Positions 7,703 through 17,208 of a stretch of DNA of 64,000 nt are shown one piece after another. A model generated the notes under the pieces. That model was not told the origin of the DNA and ran no database searches. It saw nothing but the letters and a program-made list of their open reading frames with translations. Both the position numbers and the translations under genes were made by a program. How positions within the stretch are numbered: the first letter of the stretch is position 1; every line of letters begins with the position of its first letter. This DNA comes from Dehalococcoidia bacterium (GTDB taxonomy: Bacteria > Chloroflexota > Dehalococcoidia > E44-bin15): assembly GCA_035528575.1 (NCBI GenBank), contig DATKYK010000034.1, positions 1 to 64,000 of the forward strand. Reading direction: 5' to 3'.

Positions 7703-8641
7703 ATGGCTAGAATGCCCAAACTGATAATCACCTGCGCTTTGACTGGATCTGCGGTAGCTCCGTCACAAACACCCTACCTTCCCATAACCCCGGGTCAGAT
7801 AGCTGATGAAGCATACCGAGCTTACAAAGCAGGAGCGGCGGTAGTGCATGTCCATGTAAGGGATCCAGAACAGGGCATTCCTACGGCTGATTTGAAGATC
7901 TGGAGAGAGACACTCACAAAGATCAAAGAAAAGTGCAATGTGGTGATTTGCACCACAACCGGTGGCGGCATGGGAATGACAGCGGAGCAGAGAATAGCAG
8001 TTGTTCCCGAGTTTGAACCCGAAATGTGCTCCTTGGATATTGAGAGCATGAACTTCAGCGTGTTTCCACTTGTTGAGAAGATCAAGGAATGGAAGTATCC
8101 CTGGGAGAAACTGATGATGGAACTGTCCAAGGATTTCGTTTTCAAGAACACCTTCGCAGACTTGGAAGTCTTCGCGAAGACCATGAAAAAGCACAACGTG
8201 AAGCCAGAGGTCGAAATCTATGGTACAAATGGACTCTACAACACTGGTTTCCTTATTAGAGCAGGCCAACTGGACTTGCCAGTCCATATACAGTACGTCC
8301 TTGGCGTTCTAGGCGGTACGTTCTCCACACCGTACGAACTCCTGCACCTTCAGACAGAGACGCACAGATGGCTAGGCGCGGACAACTACACATGGTCGGT
8401 CATTGGTGTCGGCTATCCGGCAGAGTTCCACCTGGGAGCTGTAGCGATAACCATGGGTGGCCATGTGAGAGTCGGCATGGAAGATAACATATTCGTCAAA
8501 TACAAGGTGCTGGCAAAGAGCAACGCGGAGCTGGTCGAGAAAATCCGCGAAGTCGCTGATGTTTTAGAGAGAGAAATTGCTACACCCGATGAGGCAAGAG
8601 AAATGCTTGGCCTTAAGGGTATAAACAAGGTGAAGTTTTAG
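7703..8641 (+). CDS. Beta-keto acid cleavage enzyme (BKACE, DUF849)
   Basis: A 312-residue TIM-barrel enzyme of the BKACE family, whose type member is 3-keto-5-aminohexanoate cleavage enzyme. The family condenses a beta-keto acid with acetyl-CoA and splits it into acetoacetyl-CoA and a shorter CoA ester, using a divalent metal. The metal-binding HVHVRD lies at residues 49-54, and the conserved GGHVRVGMEDN at 252-262. The start is ATG 7703 after AAAGGAGG. Position beside thiolase and DUF35 genes suggests it handles a beta-keto acid intermediate of the same pathway. Family members differ in substrate, so the acid is not assigned. Confidence 0.88.
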   Translation: MARMPKLIITCALTGSAVAPSQTPYLPITPGQIADEAYRAYKAGAAVVHVHVRDPEQGIPTADLKIWRETLTKIKEKCNVVICTTTGGGMGMTAEQRIAVVPEFEPEMCSLDIESMNFSVFPLVEKIKEWKYPWEKLMMELSKDFVFKNTFADLEVFAKTMKKHNVKPEVEIYGTNGLYNTGFLIRAGQLDLPVHIQYVLGVLGGTFSTPYELLHLQTETHRWLGADNYTWSVIGVGYPAEFHLGAVAITMGGHVRVGMEDNIFVKYKVLAKSNAELVEKIREVADVLEREIATPDEAREMLGLKGINKVKF

Positions 8642-8691
8642 AAAGTCCAGGGTGTTCAAGTAGCCAAACATCGGCTGGGCCGTCATCGAAG

Positions 8692-8904
8692 TTGTCGGTG
8701 AATGTAGGGAAACTAAAGGGCGGTTCGGTCGTTGGTGTGGAAGTTGTTCCTGGTATCGTTACCGACCTGGCGGTGATCGAGGTCAGTGACAAGGGACTGG
8801 TGCTCAAGGAGGTGGCCCCGGGGTGGACCGCCGGGGAGATTCAGGAGCTCACCGAGCCCAGGCTCGTCATAGCACCCGACCTGAAGGAAATAGAGCTGAT
8901 GTAA
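8692..8904 (+). pseudogene. Remnant of a CoA-transferase subunit B C-terminus
   Basis: The last 50 or so residues (TDLAVIEVSDKGLVLKEVAPGW, then TEPRLVIAPDLKEIEL) closely follow the C-terminus of 3-oxoacid CoA-transferase subunit B. The whole catalytic part with its Glu, and subunit A, are absent. Upstream in-frame sequence does not resemble the family, and the possible TTG start at 8692 has no good ribosome binding site. It is best read as a degraded gene. The rest of the 8642-9001 gap holds only the start region of the next gene. Confidence 0.7.
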
Positions 8905-9001
8905 ATACGCGTAGCTCAGGTTTTGTCGGGAGAAAGGTCAGTAATCATTGTGATAAAACAAAATACGAGGGCTATTAACTACCGTAGAGAGGTGTACTGA
9001 G

Positions 9002-10192
9002 TTGGACTTTCAATTTACCCCGGAGCAGGAGGCCTTACGGCAGGAGGTCAGGGATTGGCTGAAGAAGGCGATTCCGCCAAGGTGGACTGAGCTGGGGGTT
9101 GCCCTATGGGAGGAGGATGATGAGATATGGGCCATTGCCCGGGATTTCGAGCGAAAGCTTGCCGGGAAGGGCTGGCTTGCACCGGGATATCCGTCGAAAT
9201 ATGGTGGAATTGACGCTACCTCTATGGAGCAGGCTATACTCAGTGAGGAGAAGGCATATGCTAGAGCCCCCGCAATGCTGAGCGACGTACTGGCGGCGGG
9301 CTGGGTGGGTCCCACCATCCTTCTTTTCGGCACCGAGGAACAGAAAGAGAAGTATGTGGGAGGAATCGGCAGGGGGGAGCTGGTCTTTTGCCTGGGCTAC
9401 AGCGAGCCGGAGGCCGGATCAGACCTGGCGGCGGTTCAGACACTGGCGGTGGAGGATGGCGATCATTACGTCCTCAATGGCCAGAAGATATTCACCAGCC
9501 TGGCCCATCGCGCCGACTACTGCTGGCTGGCGGCCAGGACCGACCGCGACGCCCCCAAGCACAAGGGGATAAGCATGTTTATCATCGACATGAAGACGCC
9601 GGGCATCACCGTGAGCCCGCTTATAAACATGCTGGGGTTCCATGAATTCAACGAGGTCTTCTTGGACAATGTCCGGGTTCCCAAAGAGAATATGGTGGGT
9701 GAGAAGAACCGTGGCTGGTACACCCTGGCCGCTGCGCTCAACTTCGAGCGCTCAGTGGTCTACATTCCAGCGGCAAACCGCCGCTTCATTGAGGGCCTGG
9801 TAAGCTATGCCAGGAAGACGCCCTGGGATGGAGGGGTACTGGCCGATAACCCGCTAGTTCGGCACAAGCTGGCACAAATGGCGGTGGAGAACGAGGTCTG
9901 CCGCCTGCTTTGCTACCGCGTGGTGTGGATGCAGACACGGGGGATGATCCCCGCCTATGAGACCTCTGCATCTTATTTGCATACCGCGGAGCTCACCCGG
10001 CGACTGGCCCAGATCGGTATGGAGATACTGGGCCTTTACGGGCAACTGGACAAGTCTTCCGAGTGGGCGCCGCTTAAGGGGGCGATAAAGAGCCTGTGCC
10101 TGAGCGCGCTGGGCCTGGGTATCGGCGGAGGGACCAACGAGATCCAGCGTAACCTGATTGCCAGAATAGGATTGGGACTGCCCCGGGAGTAG
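9002..10192 (+). CDS. Acyl-CoA dehydrogenase
   Basis: A 396-residue flavoprotein of the acyl-CoA dehydrogenase family: N-terminal helical domain (FTPEQEALRQEVRDWL), middle beta domain with the flavin-contacting LGYSEPEAGSDLA, and a C-terminal helical domain ending GGTNEIQRNLIARIGLG. It oxidises an acyl-CoA to the 2-enoyl-CoA with FAD. The start is TTG 9002, seven bases after GAGAGGTG. Substrate and electron acceptor are unknown; no electron-transfer flavoprotein genes lie nearby. It sits between the BKACE region and an acyl-CoA ligase and is probably part of the same pathway. Confidence 0.88.
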   Translation: MDFQFTPEQEALRQEVRDWLKKAIPPRWTELGVALWEEDDEIWAIARDFERKLAGKGWLAPGYPSKYGGIDATSMEQAILSEEKAYARAPAMLSDVLAAGWVGPTILLFGTEEQKEKYVGGIGRGELVFCLGYSEPEAGSDLAAVQTLAVEDGDHYVLNGQKIFTSLAHRADYCWLAARTDRDAPKHKGISMFIIDMKTPGITVSPLINMLGFHEFNEVFLDNVRVPKENMVGEKNRGWYTLAAALNFERSVVYIPAANRRFIEGLVSYARKTPWDGGVLADNPLVRHKLAQMAVENEVCRLLCYRVVWMQTRGMIPAYETSASYLHTAELTRRLAQIGMEILGLYGQLDKSSEWAPLKGAIKSLCLSALGLGIGGGTNEIQRNLIARIGLGLPRE

Positions 10193-10276
10193 TCCCATGG
10201 AGTAGCGGCCAGGGAGAGGATCTGACTGAAGAAGAGGTCTTAGCGCTCTATGATGCCGAAGACGATAAAAAATACC

Positions 10277-10304
10277 AGCGGGCTCGTTATAGCTCTTGCC
10301 CGCT
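10277..10304 (+). other. Hairpin between acyl-CoA dehydrogenase and ligase genes
   Basis: AGCGGGC (10277-10283) pairs with GCCCGCT (10298-10304) around a 14-base loop. No T tract follows, so it may be a processing or stability element rather than a terminator. Confidence 0.35.
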
Positions 10305-10363
10305 GCCAAGGGTAACCCTTCAGTGTTGTTTGGTCGGATGGAAGTAAACTGGGATGGAGGCAT

Positions 10364-12070
10364 ATGGAAGCTAAAGTTAAGTACGATGAGAAGCCATGGT
10401 TAAAATTCTATCCTGAAGGAGTTCCGGCAAACGTCGAGATTCCGGAGCGCCCTTTGCCTGAGATCTTTGATGAGGTAGCCGACAAATACTCTAGCAGAGC
10501 CGCGGTGATCTTTTACGGTAATAAGATAAGCTTCGGAAAGTTAAGGGAGGAAGTAGACAGGTTTGCGACGGCCCTCCATGAGTTAGGAATACAGAAGGGG
10601 GATAAAGTTGCCCTCTATCTGCTCAACAGTCCTCAATTCATTATCGCCTATTTTGGCTCGCTCAAAGCGGGAGCTACGCTGACGCCGATCAGCCCAGTCT
10701 ATACCAGCATTGAGGTAAGGCATCAGCTTGAAGATAGTGAAGCCAAGTCCATTGTCTGCCAGGATTTCCTTTATGAGAACGTTGAAAGGGCAGGGGGCGG
10801 ACTCAAGAATGTCATTCTGACCGGTATCGGGGATTATTTGCCCCTGTCAAAGAGATTGGCGGGGAAAAGTGTTCTGGGAAGGTACGGCAAGATGGAAGTT
10901 CCCAGCCCCGAGTATATTGAAAGTCGCGGCTTCCACCAGTTCCAGAAGCTAATAAAGAAATACCCACCGAATCCTCCGAAAATCGAGATCAATGCCAAGG
11001 AGGATATTGCTGTTCTCCCCTATACCGGAGGAACCACGGGCCTGCCCAAGGGTGCTATGCTGACCCACTACAATCTGCTCGCATGTGGGATGCAGGTCCA
11101 GGCTTTTTGGCCCACATTTGAGGAAGGCAAGGAGGTTGTTCCGGCATTGCTGCCCTTTTACCATATATATGGCCAAGTAGTAGTTATGCTGAACGGCCTG
11201 ACTCAGGGGTCAACGCTGCTTCTGTTTACCACGCCTGACCTTGAGGAAATCCTATCCACCATGGAAAGGTACAGGGCAACGGTGTTCTTCAGTGTGCCAA
11301 CGGCATACCAATTCCTCAAGGACTACGATAAGACTGACCGGTTCAATTGGAAGGGGCTCAAGATGATTACCAGTGGCGCCGATACACTTCATGAGTCAAC
11401 GGTAACGGATTGGGAGAGAAGGACAGGGGCCAAGATTATAGAGGGTTACGGCTTGACTGAGTGTAGCGCTGTATCTCACGTCAACCCTTGGGGAAGGCCA
11501 AAGATCGGTTCATTTGGAGTTCCGCTACCCAACGTCGGGGCAGCGATAGTTAACCATGAAACAGGCGAGTACCTTCCTCCGGGGGAGGTCGGTGAACTAA
11601 TTATCGAGGGGCCAAACATTATGGAGGGCTACTGGAAGAGGCCAGAAGACACAAGAGAAAGCTTAATCGAGCTGGATGGCAGGACGTGGTTCAGAACAGG
11701 CGACCTGGTCAGGATGGACGATGAGGGCTACTTCTTCTTCTATGACCGGAAGAAGGATTTGATCAAGTACAAGGGCTATTCCGTCTTTGCCCGGGAGATT
11801 GAGGAGGTTCTGCACCAGCATCCAAAGGTAAAGGCAGCGGGTGTCCTGGGGGTTCCCGATCCCGGCGTGGGACAGTTGATCAAGGCGATCGTGGTGCTCG
11901 AAACCGATGCAAGAGGGAAGTTGACCGAAGAGGAAATAATCAAATACTGTGAGGAGAATCTGGCCCATTACAAGGTCCCCAAGATCGTTGAATTCAGGGG
12001 TGAGCTCCCAAAGACAGACGTGGGAAAGGTGTCCCACAGGGAACTCAGGGAAGAGCTGGAGGAGGAATGA
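10364..12070 (+). CDS. AMP-forming acyl-CoA ligase
   Basis: A 568-residue member of the ANL adenylating family. Visible motifs are the ATP loop YTGGTTGLPKGA near residue 220, EGYGLTECSA near 362, FRTGDLV near 443, the hinge region YDRKKDLIKYKGYS, and the C-terminal GKVSHRELREEL containing the expected catalytic Lys. It activates a carboxylic acid to an acyl-CoA at the expense of ATP. Two bases separate its stop from the livG start, so it is cotranscribed with the ABC ATPases; it may activate the compound imported by that system. A paralogue is at 24096-25793. Confidence 0.88.
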   Translation: MEAKVKYDEKPWLKFYPEGVPANVEIPERPLPEIFDEVADKYSSRAAVIFYGNKISFGKLREEVDRFATALHELGIQKGDKVALYLLNSPQFIIAYFGSLKAGATLTPISPVYTSIEVRHQLEDSEAKSIVCQDFLYENVERAGGGLKNVILTGIGDYLPLSKRLAGKSVLGRYGKMEVPSPEYIESRGFHQFQKLIKKYPPNPPKIEINAKEDIAVLPYTGGTTGLPKGAMLTHYNLLACGMQVQAFWPTFEEGKEVVPALLPFYHIYGQVVVMLNGLTQGSTLLLFTTPDLEEILSTMERYRATVFFSVPTAYQFLKDYDKTDRFNWKGLKMITSGADTLHESTVTDWERRTGAKIIEGYGLTECSAVSHVNPWGRPKIGSFGVPLPNVGAAIVNHETGEYLPPGEVGELIIEGPNIMEGYWKRPEDTRESLIELDGRTWFRTGDLVRMDDEGYFFFYDRKKDLIKYKGYSVFAREIEEVLHQHPKVKAAGVLGVPDPGVGQLIKAIVVLETDARGKLTEEEIIKYCEENLAHYKVPKIVEFRGELPKTDVGKVSHRELREELEEE

Positions 12071-12071
12071 G

Positions 12072-12839
12072 GTGAACCCACCCTTTTTTGAGGTTGAGAA
12101 GCTCACCAAGCGCTTCGGAGGTCTGACTGCAGTTAATGGGGTTAGCTTCCAGATTAGCAGTGATGAGATCGTTGGCATGATCGGTCCCAACGGGGCGGGA
12201 AAGACCACGATGCTGCGCCTGATAACAAGCATACTAAAGCCCGATTCCGGCAGGGTAAGGTTTAAGGGTAAGGATATCACCAGAGCCAAACCCTGGGCTA
12301 TCGTTAACCAGGGGATTGCCGGAACATTCCAGACTACTAGGCCATTTCGCCGTATGCCCATCATTGCCAATGTTATGGTAGCTTGCCTCAGTCCCAGGGC
12401 AATGAAGAGGGGGGAATGGATTAAGACAATCGAGGCAAGGGCTCTGGATGCGTTGGAGTTCGTCGGCATTTCCGACCTCGCCCGCGAGCCGGCTTCCTGC
12501 CTGTCTCACGGTGATCTAAGGCGTCTGGAGATGGCCCGGGCTATTGCCACCGACCCTGAGTTACTTCTGCTGGACGAGCCATTTAGCGGGCTCAATCCTG
12601 CTGAGACTGAGCTGATGGCCAAATCGATAAGTAGATTGCACAAGGGAGGCAGGTTTGGCAGATTACATAGTGAAGGGCCGACGATGATTATTATTGAGCA
12701 CAAGCTGCCAGAGCTCATGAAAATAGTTGGCCGGGTGATCGTGCTCGATTTCGGCGAGCTGATAGCCGATGGCACCCCGGAGGAGATAGTCAAGGATGAA
12801 AAGGTGATCGAAGCGTACATAGGCAAGGGGGTTATCTGA
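12072..12839 (+). CDS. livG: Branched-chain amino acid-type ABC ATPase LivG
   Basis: A 255-residue ABC ATPase: Walker A GPNGAGKTT at residues 38-46, signature LSHGDLRRLEMARA near 143, Walker B LLLLDEPFSGL near 164, and the LivG-type C-terminal tail (GTPEEIVKDEKVIEAYIG). The start is GTG 12072, one base after the ligase stop, with GGAGGAGG upstream. The signature motif has LSHGD rather than the usual LSGGQ, a variation common in LivG proteins. It works with LivF, LivH, LivM and LivK, whose membrane and binding-protein genes lie on the opposite strand from 13602 to 16994. Confidence 0.9.
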   Translation: MNPPFFEVEKLTKRFGGLTAVNGVSFQISSDEIVGMIGPNGAGKTTMLRLITSILKPDSGRVRFKGKDITRAKPWAIVNQGIAGTFQTTRPFRRMPIIANVMVACLSPRAMKRGEWIKTIEARALDALEFVGISDLAREPASCLSHGDLRRLEMARAIATDPELLLLDEPFSGLNPAETELMAKSISRLHKGGRFGRLHSEGPTMIIIEHKLPELMKIVGRVIVLDFGELIADGTPEEIVKDEKVIEAYIGKGVI

Positions 12840-12840
12840 G

Positions 12841-13590
12841 TTGCTTCTCGAGGTGGAAAGTCTTAATGTTTGTTATGATACCGCCATGATATTAAGCGAC
12901 ATGAATCTGTGCGTTGACGAGGGGGAAGTGGTCGGTCTGGTGGGTCCGAATGGCGCTGGAAAGACAACGCTGCTGCGAGCCATAACCGGACTGGTGAGAT
13001 GGGAAAAGGGTGCGATGAGGGGGGCGCGGGCTGGAGACATAACCATTGAAGGCACTGTGCGCTTTGCCGGGGAGAGGATCGATGGGCTGGCAGCACATGA
13101 GATTGTAAAAAGGCGCTTAGTTCATTGCCCGGAGAGAAGAAGGCCCTTTCGAGAGATGACAGTTACTGAAAATCTGAAGGCTGGAGGCTATCTGTGTAAA
13201 GAGAGAGGAGAGGTGCAGAGAGGGTTAGAAATGGCTTATCAGTTGTTCCCGGTGTTAAAAGAGAGGGGGAATCAGATATCTGGAACACTATCCGGTGGAG
13301 AGCAACAGATGCTCGCCATTGGAAGGGCATTGATGTTCCAGCCCAAGCTCCTCTGTATCGATGAACCTTCAACCGGGCTCAGTTCCAGGCTGAAACAGGA
13401 ATTGTTTGAGCGTATGAAGCAGATTAAAAGTTCGGGGATTGCCATGCTCCTGGTTGAGCAGGATGTCAGTTCGGCGTTTCAATTAGCCAGCAGGAACTAC
13501 GTTCTTTCTCACGGAAGGGTGATCGCCGAAGGAATAAGCGAGGAATTACTCAAAGACGAGACTATCAGAAAGACATACCTGGGCTTATAG
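12841..13590 (+). CDS. livF: Branched-chain amino acid-type ABC ATPase LivF
   Basis: A 249-residue ABC ATPase with Walker A GPNGAGKT at residues 35-42, signature LSGGEQQMLAIGRAL near 150 and Walker B LLCIDEPSTGLS. It starts at TTG 12841, one base after the livG stop. Compared with typical LivF, there is an insertion of roughly ten residues (EKGAMRGARAGD) after the first strand region. It ends 11 bases before the convergent livM stop, leaving almost no space for a terminator between the two converging units. Confidence 0.9.
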   Translation: MLLEVESLNVCYDTAMILSDMNLCVDEGEVVGLVGPNGAGKTTLLRAITGLVRWEKGAMRGARAGDITIEGTVRFAGERIDGLAAHEIVKRRLVHCPERRRPFREMTVTENLKAGGYLCKERGEVQRGLEMAYQLFPVLKERGNQISGTLSGGEQQMLAIGRALMFQPKLLCIDEPSTGLSSRLKQELFERMKQIKSSGIAMLLVEQDVSSAFQLASRNYVLSHGRVIAEGISEELLKDETIRKTYLGL

Positions 13591-13601
13591 CTTTGTAATT
13601 A

Positions 13602-14654
13602 CTAACCTAAATCCGCCCTACATACCCGGCATGACTTGCGGGTGCCTACGTTTCGTATCTTGCATCTGGGGCATACCTTTTCGATCTTATCCCGCACCCA
13701 GGTGGTGAGTCCCTCAGGCATAAACAGCATGGCAAGCACTACTATGATGGCAATGAGTAACATTCGTATCTCGGATACAACAGGCACGGATTCCAGAAGC
13801 GTGAGAGGGACATAGAGGATGAAGACCCCGGCTATTGGCCCATAGATGGTGGCGATACCCCCGAAAATCGCCCAGATGACAACCTGAAACGATAGCAGGA
13901 GCTCCAGTGTCGATGGGCCAGCAACCTTCATATAATGGACATAGAGGCCCCCGGCAATCCCGGCAAAAAATCCGCTCAGACAGAAGGCCATAAGCTTGTA
14001 CCTGGTGGTATTTATCCCCGATGCTCTTGCGGTAACCTCATCTTCCCGTATGGCGTGAAAAATGATGCCGGTCTTAGAAGCGGTGATCTTCCACATAACA
14101 AATCCCAGTCCGATCATAAGGGTGACCGCAATATAGTAATCGATCGTCCGCGAGCCGGAGAGGGGGTCTATGCCGGAAACGCCCATCTCACCACCAGTGA
14201 TATTCGGAATGGTGTGTACAACTGCGATCAGGATTAAGGGAAAGGCCAGGGTGGCAAGGGCCAGGTAAATTCCCCTCAACCTCAGGCAGGGCACACCGAT
14301 GATAAGCCCCGCCAGTACCGCAGCAAGCGCCCCAAGGGGTATGGTTAGCCACGGGGCCAAACCAAAGTGTAGATTTAGAAGGGCAGCCGTGTAGGCAGCA
14401 ACCCCGAAGAAGAGGGCATGGCCAAAATTCATCTGGCCGGTAAAGCCGGATAATAGATCCCAGCTAGCAGCGAAGATGGCAAATATGCTCGCCAGAAACA
14501 AGATGCCTAGATAGTACGGATGATCCATCACCAGGGGTAGCAATAATAGTGTCAAGCAGAAAAGCAAAACTATTGTTCTGCTGGGAAGGATCAGTACCTC
14601 CCCTCTCAACCCTTTATATGCCCTGCCGATATAGGCGCTTATAATGCCCATCAC
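13602..14654 (-). CDS. livM: ABC permease LivM with C-terminal zinc ribbon
   Basis: A 350-residue inner-membrane permease of the LivM type, with many transmembrane helices and the family signature SGFTGQMNFGHALFFGVAAY. Unusually, the cytoplasmic tail ends in a short zinc-ribbon-like module with Cys328, Cys331, Cys342 and Cys345 (CPRCKIRNVGTRKSCRVC). Standard LivM proteins stop soon after the last helix. The tail could sense metal or redox state, or dock a partner. Its start overlaps the livH stop by four bases, so the two are translationally coupled. Confidence 0.88.
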   Translation of the reverse strand: MMGIISAYIGRAYKGLRGEVLILPSRTIVLLFCLTLLLLPLVMDHPYYLGILFLASIFAIFAASWDLLSGFTGQMNFGHALFFGVAAYTAALLNLHFGLAPWLTIPLGALAAVLAGLIIGVPCLRLRGIYLALATLAFPLILIAVVHTIPNITGGEMGVSGIDPLSGSRTIDYYIAVTLMIGLGFVMWKITASKTGIIFHAIREDEVTARASGINTTRYKLMAFCLSGFFAGIAGGLYVHYMKVAGPSTLELLLSFQVVIWAIFGGIATIYGPIAGVFILYVPLTLLESVPVVSEIRMLLIAIIVVLAMLFMPEGLTTWVRDKIEKVCPRCKIRNVGTRKSCRVCRADLG

Positions 14655-15526
14655 CTTTCTTCCTCAAAGGATACCCCGAACAGGCCTTCAGGCCTTATCA
14701 GGATGACGGCTAACATGATCGCCAGCGCCACAGCCCCCTTTAAAAAGGCACCTGAAGGAGCCAGGAAAACAACCAGGGTCTCGGCAAACCCCAGGATAAA
14801 GGCCCCCACCAGACTCCCCTTGACGCTCCCCAACCCTCCGAGGACGATAATGGCCATGATCATCACCAGCGGATTCATCCACATATGGGGCGACAAAATG
14901 GCTAGGGGAGCCACCAGTGCGCCGGCGACGGCCGCCAGTGCCACCGATATAGCCATGGTTATCATTCCTGTTCTTGCCACGTTTATCCCCATAAGATTGG
15001 CAACCTCTCTATCCTGAGCTGTGGACCTAATAGCGATTCCCAGCCTGGTTTTCATCAAGAGAGCCCATGTGCCAAAAAGGATGATTAGAACCATCCCAAA
15101 TGTTAATATGTATTGATAGGTAACCCTGATCCCCAGTATCGTTGTGTATCCTGAAATCAGGTCGGGAACCCTCAGAAAGTGACCACCAAACGTCCATGGC
15201 AGGAGCATGATCTCCTGAATAATGATGGCCAGGGCTAGGGTCGCTATCAATGCCGTGGTCTCATGCCCACGTACGCGGTCAATGACCAGCTGATAGGTGA
15301 GTACTCCTATGATGGTTACAGCTGCTATCGAGAGGACGATGGATAAAAGGAGATTTAGACCGAGGAGACTGGCAAAGGTGTATATCAAATAGGCGGCCAA
15401 CATGTAAAATGCGGTGTGGGCCAGGTTGATGATACGGGCTGCCCCGAAAATGAGGGAGAAACCGACCGCCAACAGGGCATACACGCCGCCGCTTATTAAT
15501 CCGGTGATTATTATGCCCTCTATCAT
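14651..15526 (-). CDS. livH: ABC permease LivH
   Basis: A 291-residue inner-membrane permease of the LivH type, beginning with a hydrophobic helix (GLISGGVYALLAVGFSLIFG) and containing the family motif GGLGSVKGSLVGAFILGFAETL near the end. It forms the heterodimeric channel with LivM. It is transcribed from the minus strand after livK and overlaps livM by four bases. Confidence 0.9.
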   Translation of the reverse strand: MIEGIIITGLISGGVYALLAVGFSLIFGAARIINLAHTAFYMLAAYLIYTFASLLGLNLLLSIVLSIAAVTIIGVLTYQLVIDRVRGHETTALIATLALAIIIQEIMLLPWTFGGHFLRVPDLISGYTTILGIRVTYQYILTFGMVLIILFGTWALLMKTRLGIAIRSTAQDREVANLMGINVARTGMITMAISVALAAVAGALVAPLAILSPHMWMNPLVMIMAIIVLGGLGSVKGSLVGAFILGFAETLVVFLAPSGAFLKGAVALAIMLAVILIRPEGLFGVSFEEER

Positions 15527-15614
15527 GGCTCACTCAAATTGTGTCTATAAATACGAGAATATACCCCCTCTTAAGGCACATGCCCAGCCGAGGGGGTACA
15601 CCTCACCTAACTCC

Positions 15615-15635
15615 ATTCGTCAACCTGTGACGAAT
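15615..15635 (-). other. Hairpin between livK and livH
   Basis: ATTCGTCA (15615-15622) and TGACGAAT (15628-15635) form a perfect eight-pair stem with a five-base loop, 40 bases after the livK stop. No T run follows on the transcribed strand. Such hairpins often stabilise the upstream binding-protein message so that it outnumbers the permease. Confidence 0.5.
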
Positions 15636-15674
15636 GCAAAATCGAAGATACTCACCAGCGAACGGGCTAAAGCA

Positions 15675-16994
15675 TCATTCGGTCAACGCTTCTACCACCC
15701 AGGGTGGCAGTATGTAATCTACAGTACCCTCGTACTCTAATTCTCCCAGTGATCCCCCAGCATTAGGCCAAACGCACTCCAGTACCCCATCCTGCCACTG
15801 GACGCCGAGACCGGTTACATAACCTGGGCCCCAGGTTATGTCGTGAGGAGTCGTTGTATTTGCTGCCATGTACACCAGTCTGCCGGCGGGTCCCATGAGA
15901 TCGGTAGCTTCAAGTGCAGTAACAACGGCATCGGCATCCAGAGTATCCGCACTTTCAACAGCTGCCTTCAGTATGTATAGCGCTTCATAGGTGCCCGCAG
16001 TATATATGGGAATCTCTTCGAACTCCGCCACAAAGCTGTCGTAGAAGGGTATGGTTTCATCGGTGATCTCGACCCGGGCGTAGGTATTTAGAGTCGTCTC
16101 ATACGCGCCATATCCACCCGTTACAGTCAAGAAATCCCCCTTCTGTGCTTCAACATTGATACCCACCGAAGCTGCCGGGATTTGCGTCTCGCCCCATTGA
16201 GCTGTGTAGGCAACCCCCAGCGGCCCGGAGACCACCGTGTATATCATGTTGGCTCCGGCAAGCTCTATGGCCGTAAGTTCAGCCGTTACGTCGGTAGCCA
16301 TCTGGGAGGGCCGCCATGTCCCAACGACCTCAAGGCCCATGCCATAAGGAGGAGGAGCAGCAAAGTACGCTTCAGCTTTCGCAACCAGGGGATCTGCCCA
16401 CACATTATTCTCGGCCAGTATGGCCACCTTTGGCGCTTCTGGATACGTGAGCGCACCAACATCCTGGGCCACCATTCCTACAAGCATGAAACTGATCGTA
16501 GCAAGGTAATTGCCATTTACCGGGCTAACCCTGAACCAGTACTTGTACGTTTCATAGTCCTCGGCCACATTTTCACATAGCAGGAGGTCGCTGGCACCGC
16601 AACCGAGGAAAATCATTTCTTTATCCATGGCTGTCTGTTGCATCGCAATTACTGACTCACTCCTGAAGCCACCAACTACGAAGTCCACCTTGTCAACGGT
16701 TATCAGCTTCTCCATTGCAAGGACGGCATCTGTAGGGCTGGTTATTTCATTGGAGTCAGCTTGGACCAGTTTTATCTGGTACGACTCAGTTCCTAGCATT
16801 ATGCCGCCTGCATCATTTATCTCTCCAGCTGCCATCTGAGCCCCGGCCCAGTGGTGTTCGCCCTGTATGTAAGACATCGGGCCGATTACCCCTATCTTTA
16901 TCTCGTTCGCTTCTTCCGACGCACAGCCACTCACTCCCACCACTATTAGACATGCAAGTAGCGGGATAATGGCCACCTTCATTGCTCTATTCAT
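15675..16994 (-). CDS. livK: Branched-chain amino acid-type ABC substrate-binding lipoprotein
   Basis: A 439-residue periplasmic-binding protein of the Leu/Ile/Val family (type I fold). It has a lipoprotein signal peptide: positive start, hydrophobic stretch and lipobox VSGC with Cys24, then a mature start ASEE. The family N-terminus IKIGVIGPMSYIQGEHHWAGAQ follows. It delivers substrate to LivHM. The Liv family also binds amides, short-chain acids and aromatic compounds, so leucine or valine should not be assumed. ATG 16994 is preceded by GAGGAGG, and a promoter lies about 215 bases upstream. Confidence 0.9.
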   Translation of the reverse strand: MNRAMKVAIIPLLACLIVVGVSGCASEEANEIKIGVIGPMSYIQGEHHWAGAQMAAGEINDAGGIMLGTESYQIKLVQADSNEITSPTDAVLAMEKLITVDKVDFVVGGFRSESVIAMQQTAMDKEMIFLGCGASDLLLCENVAEDYETYKYWFRVSPVNGNYLATISFMLVGMVAQDVGALTYPEAPKVAILAENNVWADPLVAKAEAYFAAPPPYGMGLEVVGTWRPSQMATDVTAELTAIELAGANMIYTVVSGPLGVAYTAQWGETQIPAASVGINVEAQKGDFLTVTGGYGAYETTLNTYARVEITDETIPFYDSFVAEFEEIPIYTAGTYEALYILKAAVESADTLDADAVVTALEATDLMGPAGRLVYMAANTTTPHDITWGPGYVTGLGVQWQDGVLECVWPNAGGSLGELEYEGTVDYILPPWVVEALTE

Positions 16995-17208
16995 CTCCTA
17001 AACCTCCTCAATTTGCTTCAATCCTGACCGCGCTCTCCAGTCTCCTGTCCGCTACCATCACCCCCTTTCCAGGGATTTTGAGGTGAAAATACTCTATCTA
17101 TAACATTCTCCCTGTGCCCCCAGGCCAATCATATCTTCATCGATAATGTGCAACGCTTTCAAGCCCACAACACCCCTGCTCCGTCCCAAATGAGTGTTGA
17201 GTTGGCTT

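Noticed and set aside
10200-10340. Short open frame (LTEEEVLALYDAEDD...) between the acyl-CoA dehydrogenase and ligase genes
   Set aside because: No start codon with ribosome binding site and no recognisable family; it overlaps a hairpin.
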